Part shown: positions 1 through 8,521 of the stretch, piece after piece
How positions within the stretch are numbered: the stretch's first letter is position 1
How the letters are laid out: each line of letters starts with the position of its first letter
NCBI GenBank assembly: GCA_046048295.1
Contig: JBJOGJ010000081.1
Span: 1 to 14,951 of the forward strand
Origin: CBDCWA01 sp046048295
GTDB taxonomy: Bacteria > Pseudomonadota > Alphaproteobacteria > Rhizobiales > Hyphomicrobiaceae
Direction of reading: 5' to 3'
Length of the DNA stretch: 14,951 nucleotides
Notes under the pieces: generated by a model
The model's database searches: none
Told to the model about the DNA's origin: nothing
The model's input: only the letters and a program-made list of their open reading frames with translations
Program-made: the position numbers and the translations under genes

Positions 1-5
1 GGATA

Positions 6-1439
6 ATGTCGATCATCAGGCAGGTTTTAATTCTCGTGCTCATCGCGGGAATCGGTGCTGGCGGTTACTATGGCTACCAGCACTACTATGGCGAGATCGA
101 CCTCGCCCAGCTGTTCCGCGAGAAGAAGTCCGGCGGCGGGGGAGGGCGGGGACGTTCCGCAGATCGGGTCGAGGTTGTCGAGGCCAAGGTTGAGACGGTT
201 CGCGACACCATCGAGGCGGTTGGGACGTCGAGGGCCTACCAGGCGATCGAGGTGGTTGCCCTGGCCGCCGGTCGGATCGTCGACATCGTGGCGCAGCCCG
301 GCCAGGAAGTGCAGAAGGGCGACCCTCTGTTTCGGCTCGACGACGACATCGAGAAGGCCAACCTGACGGAGGCCAAGGCGAAGCTCCTGAAGGCCCGGTC
401 GTTCCTGGAGCGCTCGCGGACGCTCAGGGAAAGCAAATACACCTCACAGGCATCGCTCGATCAGGTTCGAGCCGATGCTGCCTCCGCCGAGGCGGAAGTC
501 GGCCGTGCGGAACGCCGGCTCGCCGACCGTGTGGTCAGGGCTGCTTTCGCGGGCAGGGTGGGGCTGAACAAGGTGGAGGTCGGTGCGCGGGTGGATTCCA
601 ACACCGTTCTCACCACACTGGACGACGTGTCGAAGGTGGAGATCGAGTTCCAGCTTCCGGAGATCGTGTTCGGCCGCACCAAGATCGGCATGAAGGCGAT
701 TGGCGAGTCGGCGGCATTTCCAGGCCAGAAGTTCGTCGGCACGATCGAGCATGTGGATACCCGTATCGACCGCACCTCGCGGACATTCCTCGTCAGGGCC
801 CGCATTCCGAATCCTGACCGCAGGCTGCCGGCCGGCATGTTCATGCGCCTATCGCTCATCCTCGACGAGCGTCAGGCGATGACGGTTTCGGAAGAGGCGG
901 TGGTGGCGGAGGGCACCGAAAGCCTGGTGTTCGTGGTCAAGAACGGCAAAGCCGAGCGGCGCCAGGTCAAGATCGGCCAGCGCAAGCCCGGTATCGTCGA
1001 GATCGCGGAAGGTCTCAAGCCTGGTGAGATCGTTGTGTCCCGTGGCCTCGAGCGTCTGCGTGACGGCAAGCCGGTTCGCGTCGTGGGTGGCCCGGCGGCA
1101 GACAAGGTGCAGCGTGCAGAAGGGGCTGCTCCGGGCGGCAAGGGAGCAAGCGGCAAGCGCCAACTTGCAGCCAAGGGCGAGACGGACGGCAGCAGCAAGG
1201 CGGTCGTCGCCAACGGTCCAGTCACGCACGTCAAGGAGGGTGGCAAGCAGCTCGTGTGGCGTACCGACGACGGCAAGCTCATCGAACTCGCGGTGTCCGG
1301 CAGCCAGACGCAGATTACGATCGATGGCAAGAAGGCGGAAAGCAACAACATCAAGGTTGGCATGCTGTGCCGCGCCAAGGCCACCGCAGACGGGCGCGTT
1401 GCGCTCAGTATCGACTGCAAGGAGAAGTCGGGCGCCTGA
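6..1439 (+). CDS. RND efflux periplasmic adaptor (membrane fusion protein) with extra C-terminal domain
   Basis: This is the membrane-fusion subunit that would link the RND permease downstream to an outer-membrane channel. The N-terminus has one hydrophobic anchor (about residues 4-20) and no lipobox, so the protein is probably an inner-membrane-anchored periplasmic protein. A Gly-rich linker (about 43-50) follows. The lipoyl/barrel-sandwich half motif is near 80-112, a helical hairpin at about 113-175, the second lipoyl half at about 176-205, and beta-barrel and membrane-proximal domains to about 360. Ordinary adaptors end there. This one continues through a Gly/Lys/Ala-rich linker (about 362-400) into a roughly 70-residue, probably beta-rich segment with Cys455 and Cys471. 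The ATG lies 6 nt from the window edge, so the ribosome-binding site cannot be judged. A GTG-started permease follows after 93 bp, which suggests one operon. Substrate is unknown. The family call is firm; the role of the extension is not. Confidence 0.93.
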   Translation: MSIIRQVLILVLIAGIGAGGYYGYQHYYGEIDLAQLFREKKSGGGGGRGRSADRVEVVEAKVETVRDTIEAVGTSRAYQAIEVVALAAGRIVDIVAQPGQEVQKGDPLFRLDDDIEKANLTEAKAKLLKARSFLERSRTLRESKYTSQASLDQVRADAASAEAEVGRAERRLADRVVRAAFAGRVGLNKVEVGARVDSNTVLTTLDDVSKVEIEFQLPEIVFGRTKIGMKAIGESAAFPGQKFVGTIEHVDTRIDRTSRTFLVRARIPNPDRRLPAGMFMRLSLILDERQAMTVSEEAVVAEGTESLVFVVKNGKAERRQVKIGQRKPGIVEIAEGLKPGEIVVSRGLERLRDGKPVRVVGGPAADKVQRAEGAAPGGKGASGKRQLAAKGETDGSSKAVVANGPVTHVKEGGKQLVWRTDDGKLIELAVSGSQTQITIDGKKAESNNIKVGMLCRAKATADGRVALSIDCKEKSGA

Positions 1440-1454
1440 GCGCCCGATGGGCGC
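1429..1454 (+). other. Overlapping alternative hairpins at the adaptor stop codon
   Basis: Three short arms lie in a row around the adaptor stop codon: gggcgc (1430-1435), gcgccc (1440-1445) and gggcgc (1449-1454). The middle arm can pair with either neighbour. The first pairing extends to 8 bp (1428-1435 with 1440-1447) around a 4-nt loop; the second is 6 bp with a 3-nt loop. There is no U-tract after either, so this is not a normal intrinsic terminator. It could be an intra-operon RNA structure affecting the adaptor-to-permease expression ratio, but chance pairing in GC-rich sequence is possible. Confidence 0.3.
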
Positions 1455-1532
1455 GGAGGCATTTCCACGCCCGGCATGAACGATTGCATGGAATTAGGAA
1501 TTCGGCCTTCATCACCATAGGGTCTTGGTATC

Positions 1533-4500
1533 GTGACGCTCTCGGATCTCAGCATCAAGCGGCCGGTGCTCGCCACCGTAGCAAGCCTTCTCATCATCGT
1601 GTTCGGCATCTCGGCGGTGATCAAGCTGCCGATCCGCGAGCTTCCGGACGTCGATACGCCGATCATCGAGGTCCGCACGGAGTTGACCGGTGCGAGCCCG
1701 GAGATCGTCGATACCGACATCACCGAGATCATCGAAGGCGCGGTGGCCGGCATCAGCGGTATCAAGACGCTTACCTCCGAAAGCCGAAGGGGACGCGGGC
1801 GGACGATCATCGAGTTCAACATCGGCCGCAAGATCGACGAGGCCGCCAACGACGTGCGTGATGCCGTCGGGCGCGTGCGCTCGAAGCTGCCGGAGGAGAT
1901 CCAGGAGCCGCGAGTCATCAAGAACGACAGCGATTCCGATCCGGTGATGCGGCTGGCCGTGACCAGCACGCGGATGGATGCTTCGGACATTACCGATTAC
2001 GTAGAGCGGTACGTCATAGACCGGCTGGCGACGATCGACGGCGTGGCGCAGGTTGAGACGCAGGGCGGGCGGCGATACTCCGTCCGCATCTGGCTCGACA
2101 GGGCGGCGATGGCGGCGCGTGGTATCACGGTGGCGGACGTCGAAGCGGCTCTTAGGCGCAACAACATGGAGCTGCCGGCGGGCGAGCTCAAATCGACCAG
2201 CAGGCAGTTGACGCTGCGCTTGGACAGCCGCGTGCCGCGTGTCGATGCCTTCAGGAGCATCGTCGTGACGCGGATCGGCGGCTACCCGGTGATGCTCAGT
2301 GAGGTCGCGCAGGTTGTGCGCGGCGCTCGCGAGGACAACGAACTCGTGCGCTCGAACGGCGTGCAGGCGATCGGCATGCAGGTGCTGCGTCAGTCGAAGG
2401 CCAACACCATGGCCATCTCGAAGGCCATTCGCGCCGAAATCGAGAAGATGGCGCCAAACCTGCCTGAGGGAATGACGATCCAGGTGGGCTCGGACGAAGC
2501 GCTGTTCATCGAGGCTTCCATCAAGTCGGTCATCAAGGTGCTCATCGAGGCACTGGTGCTGGTGGTGCTCGTGATCCTGCTGTTCCTGTTCTCGATCAGG
2601 GCAACGCTCATCCCGGCAGTCACGATCCCGGTGTCGCTTATTGGCTGCATGCTCGTGATCTGGATGCTTGGCTACTCGGTCAATGTGCTGACACTGCTGG
2701 CGTTGCTGTTGTCGATCGGCCTCGTCGTCGACGATGCAATCATCGTGCTCGAGAATGTGCAGCGGCGGATCGATCTCGGCGAATCGCCGCTGGTTGCGTC
2801 GACGCTGGGGACGCGTCAGGTGACCTTCGCGGTCATCGCGACGTCGATCACGCTGTGCGCGGTGTTCGTGCCGATTTCTTTCCTCGACGGCCAGATCGGG
2901 CGCTTGTTCACGGAATTCGGTTTCGTCATGGCGGGCGCTGTGCTGCTCTCCACATTCGTGGCGCTGTCACTTTGCCCGATGCTGGCATCGAAGCTGCTCA
3001 AGCCTAATCCAAAGGCTGCGGAGCACGCGCACAAGTCCGAAATGGAAATGATCGGGTTCGCAGGACGGACTTATGGCTGGATGCTGCGCGGTGCACTCAA
3101 TGCACCGCTGGTGGTTATCACCTTCTCGCTCATCTTCGCAGGCGGCGCCTACTTCGTATATCTGGGCTTGCCGAAGGAGCTCTCGCCGACGGAAGACCGC
3201 GGCAGTATCTTCATCCCGCTCACCGGTCCACAGGGCAGCACGCTGGCCTACATGGACGACATCTCGAAGAAGGCTGAGGCGGTCGTCACGCCGCTCAGGA
3301 AGGAAGGCACCGTCGAGATGGTCTATACGATGATCGGCCGCGGCAACAGGCAGGAGCGGGCTTTCGTGGTCGCGAGACTGGCACATTGGGACAAGCGCCA
3401 CGAAGACCACACCAAGATCTCCCAGAAATTGTCGCGAGGGGTGTCGCAGATCACAGGCGCACGCGGCCGGCCAGTGCTGCCGAGCGGCCTCGGGCTCCGG
3501 GGCGCTCGGACGCCGGTTCGCCTCGTCGTCAGCGGGCCCGAGTTCAACCAGGTCAAGGAATGGGCGAAGCAGATCCTCGAGAAGGTCGAGGATCATCCGG
3601 GTCTCGTAAATCCGGAGATCGACTACGAGGAGAACCTGCCGCAGGTTACGATTACGGTTGACCGCCAACGCGCCGATGATCTCGGTATCAGCGTGCAGAC
3701 CATAGCCTCGACGCTGCAGACGTTCTTTGCCTCCAAGAAGGTCACCGACTACACGGAACGCGGGCGTGCCTACGACGTCATGCTGCAGGCGCGCGAGGAG
3801 GACCGCAGGACGCCAAACGACATCGCAGGTATCTTCGTCCGCTCGGGCGACGGCAAGACGCTGGTGCCGCTGACGGCGCTCGTCGAGATGAAGGAGGTTG
3901 CAGCTTCGCCGACGCTCAGGCGCTACAACCGGCTGCCGTCGGTGCAGATCGAGGCCGGCCTGGCGCCGGGCTATGATCTCGGTTCGGTTCTGGACTTCAT
4001 GGCGACGGCGGCGGACGAGGTGCTGCCGCCGACCTCGAAGATCGGATACGCCGGCCAGTCACAGCAGTTCAAGGAAACGTCGAGCGGCATCTTCGTGACG
4101 CTGGTGCTGGCGTTCGTGATTGTCTTCCTCGTGCTTGCGGCCCAGTTCGAGAGTTTCGTCCACCCACTGATCATCATGCTGACGGTGCCGCTGGCGCTGG
4201 CGGGTGCGATCTACGCGCTATGGATGGGTGGGCTGTCGATCAACGTCTACAGCCAGATCGGAATCATCCTTCTGGTCGGCCTGATGGCGAAGAACGGCAT
4301 CCTGATCGTGGAGTTCGCGAACCAGCTCAGGGACGAGGGCAAGTCTGTGCGCGAGGCAGTCGTCGAGGCCTCCATCCTGCGGCTCCGGCCGATCATCATG
4401 ACGACGATCGCGACAATCCTGGGCGCGGTCCCGCTGGTGCTGGCGCATGGTGCGGGTGCTGAGAGCCGCGTCGCCATCGGGGTAGTTATTGTCGGTGGGC

Positions 4501-4646
4501 TCGGCCTGTCATTGATCCTGACGCTGTTCCTGACGCCGACCCTCTACGACATCATGGCACGCTTCACGCGTCCGCGCGGTGCGATCGAGAAGGCGCTGGA
4601 AGACGAATTGTCGGCAGCGGTCGCAAGGAAGGCGCCAGCCGAATAG
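1533..4646 (+). CDS. RND efflux permease, HAE1/AcrB-MdtB-like
   Basis: This is an inner-membrane, proton-driven multidrug-type exporter of 1037 aa, the normal length for the family. The first transmembrane helix is at about 11-31, followed by the first periplasmic porter region and the TM2-TM6 block beginning near 335. The paired acidic residues of the proton relay are present in TM4 (Asp400-Asp401 in GLVVDDAIIV). The TM10 lysine is also present (Lys920 in GLMAKNGILIVEF). This pattern fits the HAE1 drug-exporter branch rather than heavy-metal CzcA-type pumps. The start is GTG, chosen because the following residues (TLSDLSIKRPVLAT) match where this family begins; the Shine-Dalgarno is weak (aggg about 11 nt upstream). 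It follows its adaptor by 93 bp and should assemble with it and an outer-membrane factor encoded elsewhere. The substrate cannot be predicted. Confidence 0.96.
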   Translation: MTLSDLSIKRPVLATVASLLIIVFGISAVIKLPIRELPDVDTPIIEVRTELTGASPEIVDTDITEIIEGAVAGISGIKTLTSESRRGRGRTIIEFNIGRKIDEAANDVRDAVGRVRSKLPEEIQEPRVIKNDSDSDPVMRLAVTSTRMDASDITDYVERYVIDRLATIDGVAQVETQGGRRYSVRIWLDRAAMAARGITVADVEAALRRNNMELPAGELKSTSRQLTLRLDSRVPRVDAFRSIVVTRIGGYPVMLSEVAQVVRGAREDNELVRSNGVQAIGMQVLRQSKANTMAISKAIRAEIEKMAPNLPEGMTIQVGSDEALFIEASIKSVIKVLIEALVLVVLVILLFLFSIRATLIPAVTIPVSLIGCMLVIWMLGYSVNVLTLLALLLSIGLVVDDAIIVLENVQRRIDLGESPLVASTLGTRQVTFAVIATSITLCAVFVPISFLDGQIGRLFTEFGFVMAGAVLLSTFVALSLCPMLASKLLKPNPKAAEHAHKSEMEMIGFAGRTYGWMLRGALNAPLVVITFSLIFAGGAYFVYLGLPKELSPTEDRGSIFIPLTGPQGSTLAYMDDISKKAEAVVTPLRKEGTVEMVYTMIGRGNRQERAFVVARLAHWDKRHEDHTKISQKLSRGVSQITGARGRPVLPSGLGLRGARTPVRLVVSGPEFNQVKEWAKQILEKVEDHPGLVNPEIDYEENLPQVTITVDRQRADDLGISVQTIASTLQTFFASKKVTDYTERGRAYDVMLQAREEDRRTPNDIAGIFVRSGDGKTLVPLTALVEMKEVAASPTLRRYNRLPSVQIEAGLAPGYDLGSVLDFMATAADEVLPPTSKIGYAGQSQQFKETSSGIFVTLVLAFVIVFLVLAAQFESFVHPLIIMLTVPLALAGAIYALWMGGLSINVYSQIGIILLVGLMAKNGILIVEFANQLRDEGKSVREAVVEASILRLRPIIMTTIATILGAVPLVLAHGAGAESRVAIGVVIVGGLGLSLILTLFLTPTLYDIMARFTRPRGAIEKALEDELSAAVARKAPAE

Positions 4647-4846
4647 GGCGCACCGGGCGGCAGGCTCGTGCCGCTCGCAAAATGCCGGCCGTGACGCGTC
4701 ATCCGGGCCGGATCTCGGTATCGCCATCACGTATCCGCCGGAACCCCATCCAGGCATCAGCCTTGCCATGCGTGATGGCTGTGTTAGCCTTTCGGTCGCC
4801 TTGATGACTTCATTGCCGAATTCAGCACGCAAGTCCGGAGACCGAA

Positions 4847-5863
4847 ATGGCACGACGTTCGTTCCAACTTCTCATTCCAGCCGCGGTTACGATGGCGCTC
4901 TCGTTGCCCATCAGCTCGGCTGGCGCCGACGACTTCTACAAAGGGAATACCGCTAAGATCGTCGTTGGCTATTCTGCGGGTGGCGGGTACGACCGTTACG
5001 TGCGGACATTCGCACCGCACTTCGCCAAGCACATTCCGGGAAAGCCCAACGTCATCGTCCAGAACATGCCGGGCGCCGCCAGCCTGAAGTCCATCCGTTA
5101 TCTCGATGCCGGCGCGCCGACGGACGGAACGGTTGTTGCGAGCTTCGATCCGGGTCTCGTAACCGACTCGTTGACGGTGCCTGAAAAAGTACCGGAGCGC
5201 TTCACGAACTTCCATTGGATCGGTGCAATGGCGCGAGATCTCCGCGTCTGCTACGCGCTCTCGTCCAACAAGGTGACGACCTGGGACCAGATCATGAAGT
5301 CCCCGGGCTACACGATGGGAGCCACCGGCCGCGGCTCGAGCGCATACAAGAATGCGATCGTGCTGACGAACATGCTCAAGGCACCGATGAAGATCATTAC
5401 CGGCTATCCGGGCAGCAACGAGCAGCGGCTGGCCATGGAGCGGGGCGAGCTCGATTCGATCTGCGGTAATTTCTCGTCGGTTCCAGAGGACTGGATCAAC
5501 GAGAAGCGGATGGCGGCTTTCGTGAAATTCTCGCGCGCCAAGGCGGCAGGTCTTCCCGACGACGTTCCCTTCATCGGCGATCTCACAAAGAGCGAGGAAG
5601 ACAAGAAAATCATCAGGCTTCTGTTCGAGTCGGGTGAGGTTGGGCGCCCATTTGCCGCCTCCAAGAAGGTGCCCGTAGCACGGATCAAGACTCTGCAGAC
5701 CGCTTTCGATGCGACCATGAAGGATGCGGCGTTTCTTGCGGACATGAAGAAGCAGCGGCTTGTCGTGGATCCGGTTTCGGGGCCGGAAGCGGCAAAGATC
5801 GTCGAAGGCATCTATGACGTCTCGCCGGATCTCGTTGCAAAGGCCAAGAAGCTCGTGGAGTGA
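4847..5863 (+). CDS. Tripartite tricarboxylate transporter-type (TctC/Bug family) substrate-binding protein
   Basis: This is a periplasmic solute-binding protein of 338 aa, as expected for the Bug/TctC family. A Sec signal peptide is clear: Arg-Arg near residue 3, a hydrophobic core to about 21, and a likely cleavage after SAGA before DDFYKG. The mature part shows family features: an early beta strand with KIVVGYSAGGGYDRYVR, the NVIVQNMPGAAS segment near residues 66-77, and the central YTMGATGRGSSA ligand-pocket region. A good Shine-Dalgarno (ggag, 4837-4840) stands 6 nt before the ATG. No TctA or TctB membrane subunit is in the window. It may therefore use a distant transporter or act as a sensor partner, as orphan Bug proteins are often proposed to. 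A strong terminator follows, so it is probably transcribed apart from the crotonase gene downstream. The ligand is unknown; a carboxylic acid is the usual class. Confidence 0.85.
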   Translation: MARRSFQLLIPAAVTMALSLPISSAGADDFYKGNTAKIVVGYSAGGGYDRYVRTFAPHFAKHIPGKPNVIVQNMPGAASLKSIRYLDAGAPTDGTVVASFDPGLVTDSLTVPEKVPERFTNFHWIGAMARDLRVCYALSSNKVTTWDQIMKSPGYTMGATGRGSSAYKNAIVLTNMLKAPMKIITGYPGSNEQRLAMERGELDSICGNFSSVPEDWINEKRMAAFVKFSRAKAAGLPDDVPFIGDLTKSEEDKKIIRLLFESGEVGRPFAASKKVPVARIKTLQTAFDATMKDAAFLADMKKQRLVVDPVSGPEAAKIVEGIYDVSPDLVAKAKKLVE

Positions 5864-5892
5864 CTTTTCCAAACCCAAGCTTCTTAACGACC

Positions 5893-5920
5893 GGGCCTCA
5901 GGAAACTGAGGCCCTTCTTC
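5893..5920 (+). terminator. Intrinsic terminator after the TctC-like gene
   Basis: A perfect 9-bp GC-rich stem (5893-5901 with 5906-5914) closes a GAAA tetraloop and is followed by ttcttc. It lies 30 bp past the TctC-like stop codon and 25 bp before the crotonase ATG. It should separate transcription of the binding protein from the downstream pair, although the T-tract is interrupted and some read-through is possible. Confidence 0.8.
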
Positions 5921-5938
5921 GAGCAGCAGGAGTGTGCA

Positions 5939-6799
5939 ATGAGCGATGAGAGCGTTCCGGCGGCTTCAGCGTCCGGTGGCAGCGAGCCGACGGTACTCTA
6001 TGAGCGGGACGGCCTCGTTGGCATTGTCACGCTCAACCGACCACAGAAGCTCAACGCACTCACCATGGACATGCGCCTCGCGGTTCAGGACCGCTTGGCA
6101 GAGGCGGATGCTGACGCCGGGACTTCCGTGATCATACTGCGGGCCGCCGGGCGCAGCTTCTGTGTCGGTTTCGATGTCGGTGGGGGTGGGAGTCATCCCA
6201 CACCCTGGCGGCATGACGCGCTCAAATACCACGATCGCCTGACGACCAGCACCAACGCACTGATGTCGCCTTGGAACGTGTCGAAACCCGTGATTGCATC
6301 AGTGCAGGGGCATGCGCTCGGCGGCGGCTGCCAATTGGCGATGTTTTGCGACATCACGCTTGCCGCAGACGATGCGCAATTCGGCGAGCCCGAAATCCTG
6401 TTTTCACAAGTGGGGCCGGCGGTCGTCATGCCATGGTTGATCGGGCACAAGAGAGCACGCGAGCTGATCTATTTCGGTGACAAGATCGACGCGGAAACTG
6501 CCCTGGAGCTCAGGATGATCAACCGGATCTATCCCAGGGATGCGCTGGCCGAGGCAACAATGCGCTATGCACGCCGGATGAGCAAGATCGCGCCGGAAGC
6601 GCTGAAGGCAGCCAAGCGGGCGGTCAATCGCGGGATCGAGGCGCAGGGTTTCCGCGATGCGATCCGTTCCGGCATCGACGTGCTCTCACCGCTTTATGCT
6701 GCGACGACGGATGCGAGCCGCGAGTTCGACGAGATCCGAAAGCGCGAGGGTCTGAAGGCCGCCTTGAAGTGGCGGCTTGGTCAGCTTGCAGAAGAATGA
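5939..6799 (+). CDS. Enoyl-CoA hydratase/isomerase (crotonase superfamily) protein
   Basis: This is a 286-aa crotonase-fold protein, expected to act on an acyl-CoA thioester in the cytoplasm. The N-terminal strand-turn LNRPQKLNAL (about 32-41) binds CoA. The first oxyanion-hole segment is RSFCVGFDV (72-80) and the second is GHALGGGC (124-131). The two catalytic glutamates of classical hydratases (Glu144 and Glu164 of rat crotonase) align here with Gln132 (GGGCQLAM) and Glu152 (FGEPEI). One of the pair is thus replaced, which argues against a standard hydratase and leaves isomerase, hydrolase, lyase or another reaction open. The ATG is preceded by aggag (5928-5932) at 6 nt. The stop is 13 bp before the amidohydrolase start, so the two are very likely co-transcribed and may serve one catabolic pathway. 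Exact reaction unknown. Confidence 0.88.
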   Translation: MSDESVPAASASGGSEPTVLYERDGLVGIVTLNRPQKLNALTMDMRLAVQDRLAEADADAGTSVIILRAAGRSFCVGFDVGGGGSHPTPWRHDALKYHDRLTTSTNALMSPWNVSKPVIASVQGHALGGGCQLAMFCDITLAADDAQFGEPEILFSQVGPAVVMPWLIGHKRARELIYFGDKIDAETALELRMINRIYPRDALAEATMRYARRMSKIAPEALKAAKRAVNRGIEAQGFRDAIRSGIDVLSPLYAATTDASREFDEIRKREGLKAALKWRLGQLAEE

Positions 6800-6812
6800 G
6801 GATATTCGAGCT

Positions 6813-8465
6813 ATGAGCCTCTCCCCGGATCTGATCCTGACCAATGGCAAGGTGCTGACCGCCGATGGCGCCAACAGCCGGGCAGAAGCGGTTGCAGCCT
6901 GGAACGGGCGTATCGTCGCCGTCGGGCGGGCGCGTGACGTCGAGGCTCTGCGGGATGCCCGCACAAAGGTCATCGATCTCAAGGGGCGCTGCGTCCTGCC
7001 GGGGCTGACGGATCCGCATGTGCATTTCGCCGATGGCGGGGCGGCGATGATGCAGAGGGTCGATTGCCGCGACTTCTATTCCAACGTGCGCTCGATCGCG
7101 CAGATCTGTTCCAAGCTCGGTGAGCACGCCGCCTCCCAGCCGCCGGGAACGTGGATCGTCGGGCACGGCAGCCCGATGCAGGACTTCCGGATGCCGGAAG
7201 GTCGCTTTCCGGACCGGCACGACCTCGACGCAGCGGTGCCGGACCACCCTGCCGTCATCAATTTCGGCGCGCATATCACGATTGCGAATTCCAAGGCGCT
7301 GGAACTGGCGGGCATCCGTGCGGGCACAGCGGCGCCAGCAGGTGGATCGATCGTATTCGACGACAACGGTGAGCCGACGGGTAAGCTCGTTGAACGCGCG
7401 CAACGAATCGTGCGCGCCGTGATGCCCACCTACAGCTATGCGCAGATGAAGGACGGCATTCGCTTCGCGTCGGAGCGCTGTCTTTCGCGCGGGATCACCA
7501 ACATCCACGACATCGTGACGAATGGCGATTCGGTGCGTGCCTACCAGGAACTTGCAGATGCGGGCGAACTGCCGATCCGCGTCAGTCTCCTGATCCGGGT
7601 CATCGAGGGACTGTTCAAGAAGGAAAGCCTGCTCAATCTTGGGCTGAGAACGGGCTTCGGCAACGACTGGCTGCGGATCGGCGGCGTGAAGATGTCGATC
7701 GACGGTGGCATTACGGGACATGCGGCGAAGTTCTACGAGCCTTATGTGGACGACCCCTGTCACGAGGGGCTGATCCGCATCGAGCAGGAGGAGTTGGACG
7801 AGACGGTCATGGCCTATCACTGCGCGGGCCACCGCGTATGTGTGCATGCAATCGGTGACGTTGCCATGGATATGGCCTTGAATGCGATTGCCGCGGCCGT
7901 CAGGGCGGCCCCTCGCGGAGATCACCGTCATCGCGTCGAGCACCTTGGGAACTGGCTGGTGGACGAGAAGCGCCTGGCCTTGATCAAGGAAACGGGCGTT
8001 CTGCCGGTCCCGAACATTCCGTTCATGCACTACATCTGGGAACCGCTGCTTGCATGTATAGGCGAGGAGCGACTGGCGCAGAGCTTCAACATTCGGACGA
8101 TGCTTGAGGCGGGATTGCAGATCACTTCGGGTTCGGACGGTCCGGCCTATTGGCCGCTCGACAGCCTTCGCGATCTCGGAACCGCCGTGTCGCGGCGCAC
8201 CTGGACCGGGAAAACGGTGGGTGCCGACCAGGCAATCGGCATTGACGATGCGCTGCGGATGTTCACGATAAACGCGGCGTACAACGCGTTCGAGGAGAAG
8301 ATCAAGGGGTCCATCGAAATCGGCAAGCTCGCGGACTTCGCTGTACTTGCCGAAAGCCCCTATGACGTGCCGGCGCATGAGATCAAAGACATTCCGGTCG
8401 ACCTCACCATTGTCGACGGCAAGGTCGCGTTCTTCCGCAGCGATGCCGCAGGGTTGAGCGCCTGA
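6813..8465 (+). CDS. Amidohydrolase family protein, YtcJ-like (amidohydrolase_3)
   Basis: This is a 550-aa metal-dependent amidohydrolase, close to the usual length of YtcJ/N-substituted formamide deformylase-like proteins. An N-terminal beta-sandwich segment (DLILTNGKVLTAD) leads into the metal-binding HxH, His69 and His71 (PGLTDPHVHF). Further expected active-site positions are Lys293 (GGVKMSIDGG), His345 (VHAIGD), His377 (HRVEH) and Asp442 (SGSDGP). The C-terminal sandwich closes with IGKLADFAVL and VDGKVAFF. No signal peptide is seen, so it should be cytoplasmic. ATG 6813 was chosen over an upstream in-frame start at 6777. The upstream start would overlap the crotonase gene and add 12 residues with no family match, while ATG 6813 falls 13 bp past that gene's stop with gagg about 11 nt before it. 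The pairing with a crotonase suggests hydrolysis of a C-N bond in a degradation route. Substrate unknown. Confidence 0.88.
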   Translation: MSLSPDLILTNGKVLTADGANSRAEAVAAWNGRIVAVGRARDVEALRDARTKVIDLKGRCVLPGLTDPHVHFADGGAAMMQRVDCRDFYSNVRSIAQICSKLGEHAASQPPGTWIVGHGSPMQDFRMPEGRFPDRHDLDAAVPDHPAVINFGAHITIANSKALELAGIRAGTAAPAGGSIVFDDNGEPTGKLVERAQRIVRAVMPTYSYAQMKDGIRFASERCLSRGITNIHDIVTNGDSVRAYQELADAGELPIRVSLLIRVIEGLFKKESLLNLGLRTGFGNDWLRIGGVKMSIDGGITGHAAKFYEPYVDDPCHEGLIRIEQEELDETVMAYHCAGHRVCVHAIGDVAMDMALNAIAAAVRAAPRGDHRHRVEHLGNWLVDEKRLALIKETGVLPVPNIPFMHYIWEPLLACIGEERLAQSFNIRTMLEAGLQITSGSDGPAYWPLDSLRDLGTAVSRRTWTGKTVGADQAIGIDDALRMFTINAAYNAFEEKIKGSIEIGKLADFAVLAESPYDVPAHEIKDIPVDLTIVDGKVAFFRSDAAGLSA

Positions 8466-8502
8466 CATCACGACAATTGTCGGCGATATCACCGATGTGA
8501 TG
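8466..8502. repeat. Inverted repeats in the convergent intergenic gap
   Basis: The 56-bp gap between the converging amidohydrolase and carboxyspermidine decarboxylase genes holds catcac (8466-8471) paired with gtgatg (8497-8502). Between them is a perfect 12-bp palindrome, cgacaattgtcg (8471-8482). No U-tract follows on either strand, so a classical bidirectional terminator is not supported. It could be a protein-binding palindrome or a weak termination structure. Confidence 0.3.
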
Positions 8503-8521
8503 GACGGGCAGGCACGCGGGT

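Noticed and set aside
872..1990. A 372-codon minus-strand frame across the adaptor-permease junction.
   Set aside because: Ser/Pro/Thr-rich shadow of two firmly identified plus-strand genes; no domain seen.
4657..4674. A 6-bp stem (gcggca/tgccgc) shortly after the RND permease stop, considered as a terminator.
   Set aside because: Short stem, 6-nt loop and no T-tract; too weak to call.
4784..5878. A 364-codon minus-strand frame opposite the TctC-like gene.
   Set aside because: Low-complexity Arg/His/Leu translation; the plus strand has a signal peptide, a Shine-Dalgarno and family motifs.
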